64,000 nt of DNA from positions 7,378,001-7,442,000 of the forward strand of contig NZ_CP114205.1 of assembly GCF_027497495.1 (NCBI RefSeq), in the 5' to 3' direction. Made by a program: the position numbers and the translations under genes. Positions 8,986 through 17,980 of this stretch are shown here, one piece after another. The first letter of the stretch is position 1. Every line of letters starts with the position of its first letter. A model generated the notes under the pieces. That model made no database searches. It worked only from the letters and a program-made list of their open reading frames with translations, and was not told the origin of the DNA. The DNA comes from Streptomyces tubercidicus. Lineage in GTDB: Bacteria > Actinomycetota > Actinomycetes > Streptomycetales > Streptomycetaceae.

Positions 8986-10953
8986 TCAGTTCACCAGCGC
9001 CGACTCCGGCAGGGGATCCGGACCGGAACCCGTGCCCCCGGCTGCCAGGGTGGTGGCCCGGCGGTCCTCCGTGGCGGCGGCCCGGCGGTCCTCCGCGGCG
9101 GTGAACTGGGTCCGGTACAGCTCGGCGTACCGGCCCTCGGCGGCCAGCAGCGTCTCATGCGTCCCGCGCTCGACGATCTGCCCGCCCTCGACCACCAGGA
9201 TCAGGTCCGCGGCCCGTACGGTCGACAGCCGGTGGGCGATGACCAGGGCGGTACGGCCTTCCAGCGCCTCGGTGAGCGCCTCCTGCACCGCCGCCTCGGA
9301 GGTGTTGTCCAGGTGGGCGGTGGCCTCGTCCAGGATCACCACCCGGGGGTGGGCGAGCAGCAGCCGGGCGATGGTCAGCCGCTGGCGTTCGCCGCCCGAG
9401 AGGCGGTAGCCGCGCTCGCCGACGACGGTGTCCAGCCCGTCGGGAAGTCCGGCGATCAGCTCCTCCAGACGGGCCCGGCGCAGCGCGTCCCACAGCTCCG
9501 CCTCGGTCGCCTCCGGCCTGGCCAGCAGCAGGTTCTCGCGGATCGAGTCATGGAAGAGGTGCCCGTCCTGGGTGACCATCCCGAGGACATCGCGCAGCGA
9601 GGCGGCGGTCAGCTCGCGGACGTCCACCCCGGAGAGCCGGACCGCTCCGGCATCGGTGTCGTAGAGCCGCGGCAGCAGCTGGGCCACGGTCGACTTCCCG
9701 GCGCCCGAGGAGCCGACCAGGGCGACCATCTGGCCGGGTTCGGCGCGGAAGGAGATGCCGTGCAGGACCTCTTCGCCGCCCCGGGTGTCGAGGGTGGCGA
9801 CCTCCTCCAGGGAGGCCAGCGAGACCTTGTCGGCGGACGGATAGCCGAAGCGTACGGAGTCGAACTCCACGGACACCGGGCCCTCGGGGACCGCGCGGGC
9901 GTCCGGCTTCTCGGTGATCAGCGGCTTGAGATCGAGCACCTCGAAGACCCGCTCAAAGCTGACCAGTGCGCTCATCACGTCGATATGGGCGCCGGACAGC
10001 GCGGTCAGCGGGGCGTAGAGCCGGGTGAGCAGCAGGGCGAGCGAGACGATCGCGCCGGGCTCCAGCTGGCCGCGGAGCGCGAGGAAGCCGCCCAGGCCGT
10101 AGACGACGGCCAGCGCCAGGGCGGAGACCAGGGTGAGGGCGGTGACGAAGTATGTCTGGACCATGGCCGAACGGACCCCGATGTCGCGCACCCGGCTGGC
10201 CCGGGTGGCGAACTCGGCGGACTCGCGGGCCGGGCGGCCCATCAGCTTGACGAGGGTGGCCCCCGGCGCGGAGAACCGCTCGGTCATCTGGGTGCCCATC
10301 GCGGCGTTGTGGTCGGCGCCCTCCCGGCGCAGATCCGCCAGCCGCCGGCCGACCCGGCGCGCGGGCAGTACGAACACCGGCAGCAGCACCAGCGCGATCA
10401 GGGTGATCTGCCAGGACAGGCTGATCATCACCCCGAGGGTGAGCAGCAGCGTCACGATGTTGCTGACGACCCCGGACAGGGTGTCGCTGAATGCCCGCTG
10501 CGCCCCGATCACATCGTTGTTCAGCCGGCTGACCAGCGCTCCGGTGCGGGTGCGGGTGAAGAAGGCGATCGGCATCCGCTGGACGTGGTCGTAGACCGTG
10601 GTGCGCAGATCCACGATCAGGCCCTCGCCGATGCTCGCCGACAGCCAGCGGGTCAGCAGCCCCAGACCGGCCTCGGCGACCGCGATCACGGCGATCAGCG
10701 CGGACAGGCCGACGACCAGGGAGGGCGCGTCACCGCCCACGATGGCGTCCACCACCCGGCCCGCGAGCAGCGGAGTGGCCACCGCGAGCATCGCGGTCAC
10801 CGTGCTCAGGACGACGAACCACACCAGGCGGCGGCGATGCGGGCGGGCGAACGCCGTGATGCGGCGCAGGGTGTCGCGGGAGAAGCGGCGCCGTCCCTGC
10901 TGCGCGGTCATCGAACTGTGCAGTGCGTGCCAGGCGGTGACTTCCATGTCCAT
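8986..10953 (-). CDS. ABC exporter half-transporter
   Basis: A 655-residue fused transporter with six membrane helices (about 40-320) followed by an ATPase domain. Walker A is VGSSGAGKST, the signature LSGGERQR and Walker B VVILDEATAHLD. Such MsbA/LmrA-type proteins dimerise and export lipids or drugs from the membrane. ATG 10953 follows GGAGG with a five-base gap. A basic cytoplasmic N-terminal stretch precedes helix 1. The promoter just upstream carries a MerR/SoxR-type dyad, implying induction by a redox-active or toxic compound. Confidence 0.9.
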   Translation of the reverse strand: MDMEVTAWHALHSSMTAQQGRRRFSRDTLRRITAFARPHRRRLVWFVVLSTVTAMLAVATPLLAGRVVDAIVGGDAPSLVVGLSALIAVIAVAEAGLGLLTRWLSASIGEGLIVDLRTTVYDHVQRMPIAFFTRTRTGALVSRLNNDVIGAQRAFSDTLSGVVSNIVTLLLTLGVMISLSWQITLIALVLLPVFVLPARRVGRRLADLRREGADHNAAMGTQMTERFSAPGATLVKLMGRPARESAEFATRASRVRDIGVRSAMVQTYFVTALTLVSALALAVVYGLGGFLALRGQLEPGAIVSLALLLTRLYAPLTALSGAHIDVMSALVSFERVFEVLDLKPLITEKPDARAVPEGPVSVEFDSVRFGYPSADKVSLASLEEVATLDTRGGEEVLHGISFRAEPGQMVALVGSSGAGKSTVAQLLPRLYDTDAGAVRLSGVDVRELTAASLRDVLGMVTQDGHLFHDSIRENLLLARPEATEAELWDALRRARLEELIAGLPDGLDTVVGERGYRLSGGERQRLTIARLLLAHPRVVILDEATAHLDNTSEAAVQEALTEALEGRTALVIAHRLSTVRAADLILVVEGGQIVERGTHETLLAAEGRYAELYRTQFTAAEDRRAAATEDRRATTLAAGGTGSGPDPLPESALVN

Positions 10954-11018
10954 CGTGGCCTCCAGGGTGCCGGGGTCGCCTCACGGGATCGCCGTGAGCG
11001 ACCGGCGACCTGGTAAGG

Positions 11019-11049
11019 AACCTAGAACCTCAACCAATGTTGAGGTCAA
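11019..11049 (-). promoter_or_regulatory. MerR/SoxR-type promoter with operator dyad
   Basis: On the minus strand TTGACC (11049-11044) and TAGGTT (11024-11019) are separated by 19 bases, the long spacer typical of MerR-family promoters. A perfect dyad, ACCTCAAC-CAAT-GTTGAGGT on the plus strand (11027-11046), fills the spacer. It resembles SoxR boxes (CCTCAAGnnnnCTTGAGG type). The dyad reaches the stop codon of the upstream kinase gene. No MerR gene is in the window, so the regulator would act from elsewhere. Confidence 0.7.
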
Positions 11050-12572
11050 GCGGCGCGTCCGTGGAGCGGACGCTCCCAGGTCAGGGGCGGGTGCGAGCCG
11101 TCGGGGCAGCTCACCGTCAGCCGTACGCCCGCCCGGCCGTCGGGCAGGGTGGCGGTGGCGTCCACAACGACCGACACCCGGGCCGGCTGCGCGGCCGCCG
11201 ACCCCTCCACCGCCGTCAGCGCCTCGTCGAGCGCGGCCAGCAGCTCCCGGCCGCCGCGGTCGTCGACCCGGGCGTCGACCGGACCGACGAACCGCACCGA
11301 CGGACGGCCGCCGAGCGCCGCGGTGGCCGTGCCCGCCGCCCGCAGCACCCGGGTGCGCAGACCGGGCGGCACCTCCGGCGGCCCCTGTTGCAGCGCGATG
11401 ATCGCCGTCCTGATCTCCTGGATCGTCGCGTCCAGCTCATCGATCGCCTCGCCGAGCCCGTCCCGCACCTCTGGCAACTGCGCCTGGCGCCGGGCGGTCT
11501 CCAGCATCATTCCGGTCGCGAACAGCCGCTGTATGACCAGATCGTGCAGATCGCGGGCGATACGGTCGCGGTCCTCGAAGACGGCGAGCCGCTCACGGTC
11601 CCGGTGCCGGTCGGCGAGGACCAGCGCCACCGCGGCCTGGGCGGCGAACAGGGTCCCCAGCGTCCGTTCGGTGTGGCTGAAGCGGCGGTCGCCGGACGTC
11701 CGGCACAGGGCCAGGGCGCCCAGCACCCGCCCGTTGCTGCGCAGCGGCAGCAGCATCGTCGGCCCGTAGTAGCGCGACAGCGGGGAGATCGAGCGAGGGT
11801 CGGCGGCGAAGTCGTCGGAGAACACCCCCAGCCCGGCGTGCAGCTGGTGGAGCACCGGGCTCTCCGGCGGGATCCGGCCGCGGAACGCCTCGGCCCGTAC
11901 CTCCTCCGACAGCCCGGTGGAGATCGCCACCACCCCCATACCGCCCTCGTCGTGCGGCAACAGGACCGCTCCGGTCGCCGCCTCGGCCAGCTCACGGCCC
12001 TGCTCCGCGACGACGGTGAGGGCGTGGGTGGCCGAGGCGCGGGCCCCGGGCCCGGCCAGCAGCGCGGTGGTCACGGAGGCCGCGCCCTCGATCCAGCGTC
12101 TTCGCTGCCGGGCGGCCGCGTGCATCCGGGCATTGCTCAGCACGATCCCGGCCTCGGTGGCCAGTACCCGCACCAGATGCAGATCCCCCTCCCCGAATTC
12201 CCCGCCGTCGTCCTTCCCCGCCAGATACAGCGTGCCGAACAGCTCGTCCTGCACTTGGATGGGCACCTCCAGCGAGGCCCCGGTGGGCGGCTCGTCCTCA
12301 GGGGAGAGGCCGTGGGTGATCAACTCGTCCGGCCCGCCGCCATCCGCGTCGCGGAGGCCGATGGCGGCATGGCGCGCACCCGTGAGGGAGGCGGCGGTCT
12401 CGGCGATACGGTCCAGCGCACGGCGCAGATCATGGTCGGAACCGACCGTGACCATCGCCTCCAGCAGCTCCGGAAGCCGGGAGATCGGCCCCCCGGCCAG
12501 CGCACGCAGGCTCTGCGTGGTCCGTTCGGGGAGATCTCCAGCGGGATCCGACGGCTTCAGGGCACACCTCAC
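11046..12572 (-). CDS. GAF-domain histidine kinase, degenerate ATPase
   Basis: A 508-residue soluble sensor with two GAF domains (about 37-155 and 180-325), then a HisKA_3 dimerisation helix with phospho-acceptor His343 in ARDLHDLVIQ. This layout matches DevS/NarL-type kinases. The C-terminal ATPase part (about 400-508) lacks a recognisable N-box Asn and the DxGxG motif, so ATP binding is doubtful. No response regulator lies beside it. The GTG start has only a weak ribosome site, so the N-terminus is uncertain. It could be phosphorylated by another kinase or act as a ligand-sensing scaffold. Confidence 0.8.
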   Translation of the reverse strand: MRCALKPSDPAGDLPERTTQSLRALAGGPISRLPELLEAMVTVGSDHDLRRALDRIAETAASLTGARHAAIGLRDADGGGPDELITHGLSPEDEPPTGASLEVPIQVQDELFGTLYLAGKDDGGEFGEGDLHLVRVLATEAGIVLSNARMHAAARQRRRWIEGAASVTTALLAGPGARASATHALTVVAEQGRELAEAATGAVLLPHDEGGMGVVAISTGLSEEVRAEAFRGRIPPESPVLHQLHAGLGVFSDDFAADPRSISPLSRYYGPTMLLPLRSNGRVLGALALCRTSGDRRFSHTERTLGTLFAAQAAVALVLADRHRDRERLAVFEDRDRIARDLHDLVIQRLFATGMMLETARRQAQLPEVRDGLGEAIDELDATIQEIRTAIIALQQGPPEVPPGLRTRVLRAAGTATAALGGRPSVRFVGPVDARVDDRGGRELLAALDEALTAVEGSAAAQPARVSVVVDATATLPDGRAGVRLTVSCPDGSHPPLTWERPLHGRAA

Positions 12573-12975
12573 ACTTTCCGGCGATCTGGACAGTCTAATT
12601 CGCTCGAAAGTGTGTTATTGGGGCCACTCGGGCGGACGGGTGGCCGGGGCGGGAGATCTGGCGGGTGTTCGGCCCCTCCGGGGGAGTGAGGAGCAGGTCA
12701 TGTATCTCGGCCACGCCCGCCAGGGTCGACTTTGAGACAACCTATAGATGTCCCGGCCGCCGGGACTTGGAGGCCACGGCCTGCGGGTAAGCCGTAAACA
12801 ACTACGGACAGCTGCAGAAACGCAGGAACACAGACGACACAGCACTGCACCACTCACGACCCGGAAACGGGCCGAACCGCCCGGAATGCGCCGGGCGCCC
12901 CCCACACCTACCGAACGTCTCCGCCGCAGACGCGTGGCCATATCCCGCGCCTCGGCACGAAAGTGGGCCGGGCCG
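12573..12975. other. 403-bp divergent control region
   Basis: This gap separates the GAF kinase (minus) from the STAS gene (plus). It has a palindrome TCCCGGCCGCCGGGA and, at 12700-12735, an 11-codon frame (MYLGHARQGRL) preceded by GAGGAG at good spacing, which could be a leader peptide. No longer gene is supported. Confidence 0.4.
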
Positions 12976-13395
12976 ATGGATGAAGGTCAGTACTACCCGA
13001 GACTTGTGGGCCCCAGCCCCGCGGCGCGCGGCACGACCGTGCTGGAACTCCGCGGTGAGCTGGACATTCTCGCCGTGTCGGTGCTGTCGGACCAGCTGGA
13101 CGACCTCACGGGTGTCCAGGGCGGCGATCTCCTGCTCGATGTGCGCGCGGTGACGTTCATCGACTGCGCCGGTCTGTCGCTGCTCAGCCGCGCCCGCTAC
13201 CGGACCCGGCAGCGGGGCGGCCGGCTGCGGCTGACCGGGGTCACCCATGGCGGAAGCGTCGCCCGGCTGTTGCGGATGACCGGGCTGACCGACGCGTTCG
13301 AGATCGTGTCCGACGAGGACGCCGCCGCGGAACCGGCCGCCGGGACCGCCGCATCAGCCGAGGCCACGGACGGTGCGGGCACCGCCGTCGCTTGA
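12976..13395 (+). CDS. STAS-domain anti-sigma antagonist-like protein
   Basis: A 139-residue protein with a STAS fold (LRGELDILAVSVLSDQLD, then DVRAVTFIDCAGLSLL) and an acidic Ala-rich tail. STAS proteins of the SpoIIAA/BldG kind free sigma factors by binding anti-sigma kinases, controlled by phosphorylation of a Ser in DSSG. Here that motif is DCAG, so the usual acceptor serine is absent. The ATG at 12976 starts just before the domain; the frame is open further upstream but without a family match. Partner unknown. Confidence 0.7.
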   Translation: MDEGQYYPRLVGPSPAARGTTVLELRGELDILAVSVLSDQLDDLTGVQGGDLLLDVRAVTFIDCAGLSLLSRARYRTRQRGGRLRLTGVTHGGSVARLLRMTGLTDAFEIVSDEDAAAEPAAGTAASAEATDGAGTAVA

Positions 13396-13480
13396 CCGGC
13401 GCCCCGCCCGTGGACGTCGCCCCGGTGCGCCGGCCCGGTACGCCGCCCGCCCGCCGCGCGGCCGGCGGCGCGTCACCCGA

Positions 13481-13969
13481 TCAGCCCGGCAGAACAGCCT
13501 CGATGGCGGTGACCAGCTCCTCGGCCTCCGGCTCGGTCCGCGGCCGGAAGCGGCCCGCGACCGTGCCCTCGGGATCGATCAGAAACTTCTCGAAGTTCCA
13601 CTGGACGTCGCCGGCCGCGCCGTCGCCGTCCTCGGTGCCCGTCAGCTCCGCATACAGCGGGTGCCGGTCCGCGCCGTTGACCTCGGTCTTCTCGAACAGC
13701 GGGAAGCTCACGCCGTACGTCGCCGAGCAGAAGGTCGCGATTTCCTCCGCGGTGCCCGGCTCCTGGCCCGCGAACTGGTTGCTGGGGAAGCCCAGCACAC
13801 TGAAGCCCCGGTCCCCGTAGCGCTGCTGCAGCCGCTCCAGACCGGAATACTGCGGGGGCAGCCCGCACTTGGACGCCACGTTCACCACCAGCAGGGCCTT
13901 GCCCCGGTAGTCGGCGAGTGAAGCGGGCTCACCGGTCAGGGTGCGCAGGGGGATGTCGTACAGACTCAC
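13481..13969 (-). CDS. Glutathione-peroxidase family thiol peroxidase
   Basis: A 162-residue enzyme of the cysteine (not selenocysteine) type. Catalytic Cys35 is in NVASKCGL, with Gln in NQFAGQEP and Trp in WNFEKFL completing the site. In actinomycetes, which lack glutathione, such enzymes normally use thioredoxin or mycothiol to reduce peroxides. The GTG at 13969 is chosen because GAGGAG precedes it by about seven bases; an upstream in-frame ATG lies in the neighbouring small gene. Confidence 0.9.
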   Translation of the reverse strand: MSLYDIPLRTLTGEPASLADYRGKALLVVNVASKCGLPPQYSGLERLQQRYGDRGFSVLGFPSNQFAGQEPGTAEEIATFCSATYGVSFPLFEKTEVNGADRHPLYAELTGTEDGDGAAGDVQWNFEKFLIDPEGTVAGRFRPRTEPEAEELVTAIEAVLPG

Positions 13970-14240
13970 GGTCAAGCTCCTCGTCGCGGTTCCGCGGATA
14001 GGGACGGCCATCATCCGTCCCAACAGCGGAGCCCGCTCTGATCTTCCCCGGATCGTCCACCGGCCAGGACACCACCGGCCGCAGCTCCCCCGAGCGCCAC
14101 TCCTTGAGCAGCTGGTCGAAGATCGGCGTCTCTCCCTCGGCCGGACGGCGCGCCTGTGGAGCGGGGGGCGGCAGCGGCGGCGGCTGGCGGGGGAGCGAGA
14201 TGCGCTGAAAGGGGTGCGCGGCGGGCTTCTTGGCGTCCAT
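13929..14240 (-). CDS. Small hypothetical protein
   Basis: A possible 103-residue protein, starting MDAKKPAAHPFQR, with a proline-rich stretch and then TPIFDQLLKEWRSGEL. That last segment has the look of a small conserved streptomycete protein. It overlaps the peroxidase start by about 40 bases in another frame, which could couple their translation. No strong ribosome site is visible. Reality is uncertain, and the end past residue 65 may be only read-through into the next gene. Confidence 0.4.
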   Translation of the reverse strand: MDAKKPAAHPFQRISLPRQPPPLPPPAPQARRPAEGETPIFDQLLKEWRSGELRPVVSWPVDDPGKIRAGSAVGTDDGRPYPRNRDEELDRESVRHPPAHPDR

Positions 14241-14365
14241 GCCCGGACTCAACCGGAAATCGGCCCCCCGAGTTGCGGGACAGGGCCCGGACGGCCCTCA
14301 GATGCCCCTGCGGTGGTGACGGGCAGAAGATACGTTCGCGCGCCGGAGGGGCCGGTGGGAGACGC

Positions 14366-14404
14366 GGTGGAGGGGCCGGCGGATGTCCCGCCGGCCCCTC
14401 CACC
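14366..14404 (-). terminator. Very stable hairpin after the hydroxylase gene
   Basis: A perfect 17-bp stem (14366-14382 with 14388-14404) around a five-base loop lies 72 bases past the stop of the pigment hydroxylase gene. Its strength suggests a transcript boundary between the pigment cluster and the peroxidase gene. Confidence 0.7.
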
Positions 14405-14475
14405 CGCAGCAGTCTCCTGCGCCACGCGACCCGGCCCGTGTCAGTCGAACCCGGGCTGGGCCAGAGCCCGGCCCG

Positions 14476-16110
14476 TCAGCTCCGGCAGAGCAGCGCGGAC
14501 AGGACCTCCCGGAGCGCCGCCTCGGGGTCGGCCACCCGGCCCTCGGCCCGCCAGGCGACAAAGCCGTCAGGGCGCACCAGGACCGCGCCCTCCGGCGTCG
14601 TCCCGTGCTTCTCGGCCCAGTCGGCACCCTCTTCGGGGGCCAGATCGTCGTTCGGCCCGGTGCCGATCATGTAGCACTCCAGCCCCAGGGAGAACTCCTC
14701 ATTGGCGCCCTTGGCCGCGGTACGCCACATCTCGCCGTCGGTCCCGGTCAGCAGCACGAAGGACTTCTCGTACAGATCGAGGGTCGAGCGGCGCTCCCCG
14801 GCGCCGTGCAGCCACATGTGCGGGGCGCGGGTGCCCGGCGCGCCGGTCAGCCGCATCTGGTCCGGCACCACCGGCAGCTCGGGATCCACGCCGACCACCG
14901 CGCCGTGCGGGTAGCAGTAGCCCAGGGCCACGGTGAGCACCCCTCGCTGGCGGCCGCCGCCCGCGCCGGGCGCCGGGACGTAGCCCGGGTGGCTGTGCTC
15001 GGCCGAGCGGGCCGAGGCGCGGGCGCTGGTCTCCCGCGCCACCGGCTGCCGCTCCGCCTCGTACGACGCGAGCAGTTCGGGGTCCGCCGAGCCGTTCAGC
15101 ACGGCGCTGAGCTTCCAGGCCAGGTTGTGGGCGTCCTGGATGCCAGTGTTGGAGCCGAACGCCCCGGTGGGGGACATCTCGTGGGCCGAGTCACCGGCGA
15201 GGAAGACCCGGCCGGCCGCGTACCGTTCGGCGACCCGCTCCGCGGCGTGCCACGGTGCCTTGCCGGTGATCTCAACTGCCATGTCCGGTACGCCCGTTGC
15301 CCGGCGGATGTGGTCGATGCACCGCTCGTCGGTGAAGTCCTCCAGGGTCTCGCCCCGGTCCGGGTGCCACGGGGCGTGGAAGACCCATTCGGCCTGGTTG
15401 TCGACCGGCAGCAGCGCGCCGTCGGCCTCCGGGTTGGTCAAGTAGCAGGCGATGAAGCGGCGGTCGCCCACGGCGTCCGCGAGCGCCGGGGCGCGGAAGG
15501 TGATGCTCACGTTGTGGAACAGGTCGCCGGGCCCCGTCTGGCCGATGCCCAGCCGCTCCCGTACCGGGCTGCGCGGGCCGTCGGCCGCGATCAGGTAGTC
15601 CGCGCGGACGGTGCTCCGCTCACCGGTCTCCCGGTTCTTCAGGACCGCGGTCACACCCTCCGCGTCCTGCTCGAAGGAGCTCAGCTCGGTGGAGAACCGC
15701 AGGTCACCGCCCAGCTCACGGGCGCAGCGCAGCAGCACCGGCTCCAGGTCGTTCTGGCTGCAAAGGCACCAGGAGGACGGGCTGAACTTGGCCAGCCCGC
15801 CGCCCGGGTCGATCTCCTTGAACAGCCACTCCTGCTCGTCACCGGTGAGCGAACGGGCCTGCAGGATCCCGTGGTTGTCGGCCAGCGTCGACGCGGCCTC
15901 GCGGATCCGCTGCTCCGCACCGGCCACCCGGTACAGCTCCATGGTGCGGACGTTGTTCCCCCGCCCGCGTGGGTGCCGGGACGTGTCCGAGTGCTTCTCG
16001 ACCAGCAGATGTCGGACACCCAGACGTCCCAGGAACAGCGACGCGGACAGGCCGACCAGGGACCCGCCCACGATGAGTACCGGAACCCGGTCTTCGGCGG
16101 TGGGATTCAT
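14476..16110 (-). CDS. FAD-dependent polyketide hydroxylase (WhiE ORFVIII-like)
   Basis: A 544-residue aromatic hydroxylase of the PgaE/RdmE type, using FAD and NADPH. The FAD loop VGGSLVGLSASLFLGRLG, the DG motif AADGPRS and the GD motif FLAGDSAHEMSPTG are all present, and a thioredoxin-like C-terminal domain follows. Start 16110 is preceded by GGAG; a frame extending to 16182 lacks a good site. Divergent transcription from the polyketide operon is the same layout as whiE ORFVIII in S. coelicolor. It should oxygenate the pigment polyketide in spores. Confidence 0.9.
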   Translation of the reverse strand: MNPTAEDRVPVLIVGGSLVGLSASLFLGRLGVRHLLVEKHSDTSRHPRGRGNNVRTMELYRVAGAEQRIREAASTLADNHGILQARSLTGDEQEWLFKEIDPGGGLAKFSPSSWCLCSQNDLEPVLLRCARELGGDLRFSTELSSFEQDAEGVTAVLKNRETGERSTVRADYLIAADGPRSPVRERLGIGQTGPGDLFHNVSITFRAPALADAVGDRRFIACYLTNPEADGALLPVDNQAEWVFHAPWHPDRGETLEDFTDERCIDHIRRATGVPDMAVEITGKAPWHAAERVAERYAAGRVFLAGDSAHEMSPTGAFGSNTGIQDAHNLAWKLSAVLNGSADPELLASYEAERQPVARETSARASARSAEHSHPGYVPAPGAGGGRQRGVLTVALGYCYPHGAVVGVDPELPVVPDQMRLTGAPGTRAPHMWLHGAGERRSTLDLYEKSFVLLTGTDGEMWRTAAKGANEEFSLGLECYMIGTGPNDDLAPEEGADWAEKHGTTPEGAVLVRPDGFVAWRAEGRVADPEAALREVLSALLCRS

Positions 16111-16358
16111 TGCGTGCTCCAGCTCCAGGGGCGTGTACGGCAGATGGAGCACGAATGCCCGGCTGAGGCCGTGTTCGATCACGGTTCACCTGCATGGCTC
16201 ACAGATCTCGCGCCGCCCGTGCGTCCCGGCCACGATCGAATCCGGGACGCCCCCGGACACCGGGCGGGCCGCCCCACCATCCGGCTCAGTCACCGGATCG
16301 CACCGGAACTGACGACGCACCACTGGGGCCGTCGGGCCCCGAAGGAGATGCGTAGACG

Positions 16359-17477
16359 ATGACAACGCTGTCGGAACGAATATCCCAGTCAGCCTTCGAC
16401 GGCTCACGGCTTCGGGTCGTGCTGCTGCTGGATCTCCACGAAGGGGCCCAGCAGGACTTCCTGGAAGCCTACGAGCACCTGCGCAACCAGGTCGCGTCCG
16501 TCCCCGGGCACATCACCGACCAGCTGTGCCAGTCCATCGAGAACCCGTCGCAGTGGCTCATCACCAGCGAATGGGAGAGCGCGCCGCCGTTCCTGGCCTG
16601 GGTCAACAGCGAGGAACACGTCAAGATGGTGCAGCCGCTGCACGGCTGTGTCCGCGACACCCGCTCGCTGCGCTTCAGCGTGCTGCGCGAGACCTCGAAC
16701 ATCGCCAGCCTGGCGCCCGAGCCCCCCAAGGGACGGCTGCAGGCCAACCCCCGGGTCGGTGACGGAGTGGTCCGGCACGCGCTGACCTTCACCGTGAAGC
16801 CGGGCAGCGAATCGATGGTCGCCGAGATCCTCGCCGGGTACACCTCCCCGGAGGCCCGGGTCGACGAGACCACCAGGCTCCGCCGCACCTCCCTCTTCAT
16901 GCACGGCAACCGCGTCGTGCGCGCGGTCGAGGTGCAGGGCGACCTCGTCGCGGCGCTGCGGCACATCTCCCAGCAGCCCGAGGTCCGGGCCGTCGAGGAG
17001 GCCATCAACCCGTATCTGGAGCAGGACCGCGACCTCAGCGATCCGAACTCCGCCCGGGTGTTCTTCACCCGCGCCGCACTGCCCGCGGTGCACCACGTCG
17101 CGGCGGCCGGGGAGCAGCCGGACGGTATCCGCCGGCATGCGCTCTACTACCCCGCCAAAGAGGGCTGCGGTATGGCGCTGGCCCGGATGCTGGCCCGCCA
17201 GGACGAACTGGCCGCCGACGACCAGTCCTGCCCCGTCGCCGGCAGCACCATCTTCCAGCGCGACGACGTCGTGGTCCGGATGGTCGATCTCCGTATTCCC
17301 GTCGACAGCGACCCCCGACTGTCGCTCGGTGTGCGCGGCCCCCGCAAGACGGAGGTGCTGCGGCGCCTCATCGACACCGATGTGGCCGGCGGTCTGTCGA
17401 ACGACCGCGAGATCGCGCACTTCCTGGAGCGCTCCGACATGGCCCTCATCACCGACCGCCGGGCACCGGGCGCCTGA
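16359..17477 (+). CDS. SchA/CurD-like protein (WhiE ORFI-like)
   Basis: A 372-residue protein of three related alpha/beta repeats of about 110 residues (LRVVLLLDLHEGAQQDFLEA; HALTFTVKPGSESMV; HALYYPAKEGCGM). Each looks like a dimeric ferredoxin-fold (ABM-like) unit. It is the first gene of spore-pigment clusters, as in whiE, sch and cur. Its chemical role is not established; the fold resembles small cyclases and monooxygenases. The start follows AAGGAG. It heads the pigment operon. Confidence 0.85.
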   Translation: MTTLSERISQSAFDGSRLRVVLLLDLHEGAQQDFLEAYEHLRNQVASVPGHITDQLCQSIENPSQWLITSEWESAPPFLAWVNSEEHVKMVQPLHGCVRDTRSLRFSVLRETSNIASLAPEPPKGRLQANPRVGDGVVRHALTFTVKPGSESMVAEILAGYTSPEARVDETTRLRRTSLFMHGNRVVRAVEVQGDLVAALRHISQQPEVRAVEEAINPYLEQDRDLSDPNSARVFFTRAALPAVHHVAAAGEQPDGIRRHALYYPAKEGCGMALARMLARQDELAADDQSCPVAGSTIFQRDDVVVRMVDLRIPVDSDPRLSLGVRGPRKTEVLRRLIDTDVAGGLSNDREIAHFLERSDMALITDRRAPGA

Positions 17478-17545
17478 CGCCCCCGGCCGTCGCAGGCCAC
17501 TCACCCCCTTCCACCCGCCGGCACCACGCCCCTGGAGGAACAGCC

Positions 17546-17980
17546 ATGACCACGCACCGCCCACGCATCGTGGACCTCAGCGAGACCCAGCCCAACCGCC
17601 GGCGCGGAGGTGATCTGCGCGCCATGCTGACACCCAGCGCGGTGGGCGCCACGAGCGGCTTCATGGGCATGGCACTCGTGCAGCCCGGCGAGCGCATCGG
17701 CGAGCACTACCACCCGTACTCCGAGGAGTTCGTGTACGTGGTGCAAGGCGCCCTCGAAGTCGACCTCGACGGGGAACCGCACCCGCTGCGCCCGGACCAG
17801 GGGCTGCTGATCCCCCCGTACATGCGGCACCGCTTCCGCAATGTCGGGGACGTGGAGGCCCGTATGGTCTTCCACCTCGGTCCGCTGGCGCCGCGTCCCG
17901 AGCTCGGCCACGTGGATACCGAGGGCACGGAGGAGAGCACACCGGCCGCGCCACCGGAACGCACGGAGCCGGTGTCATGA
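17546..17980 (+). CDS. Cupin protein (WhiE ORFII-like)
   Basis: A 144-residue single-domain cupin. The first metal-binding motif is GEHYHPYSEEFVYVVQG and the second is near PPYMRHRF. It is the standard second gene of whiE-type clusters, probably shaping or decorating the polyketide. GGAGG lies before the ATG and the stop overlaps the KSalpha start (ATGA), so levels of the two are tied. Confidence 0.85.
   Translation: MTTHRPRIVDLSETQPNRRRGGDLRAMLTPSAVGATSGFMGMALVQPGERIGEHYHPYSEEFVYVVQGALEVDLDGEPHPLRPDQGLLIPPYMRHRFRNVGDVEARMVFHLGPLAPRPELGHVDTEGTEESTPAAPPERTEPVS

Noticed and set aside
8335..11016. Very long plus-strand open frame (about 890 codons) opposite the ABC exporter
   Set aside because: It is antisense to a protein with complete ABC motifs and has a low-complexity Gly/Arg/Gln-rich translation. 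Such shadow frames are expected at high GC.
14383..16362. Long plus-strand frame opposite the pigment hydroxylase
   Set aside because: Antisense to a gene with intact FAD motifs; no family likeness or ribosome site.
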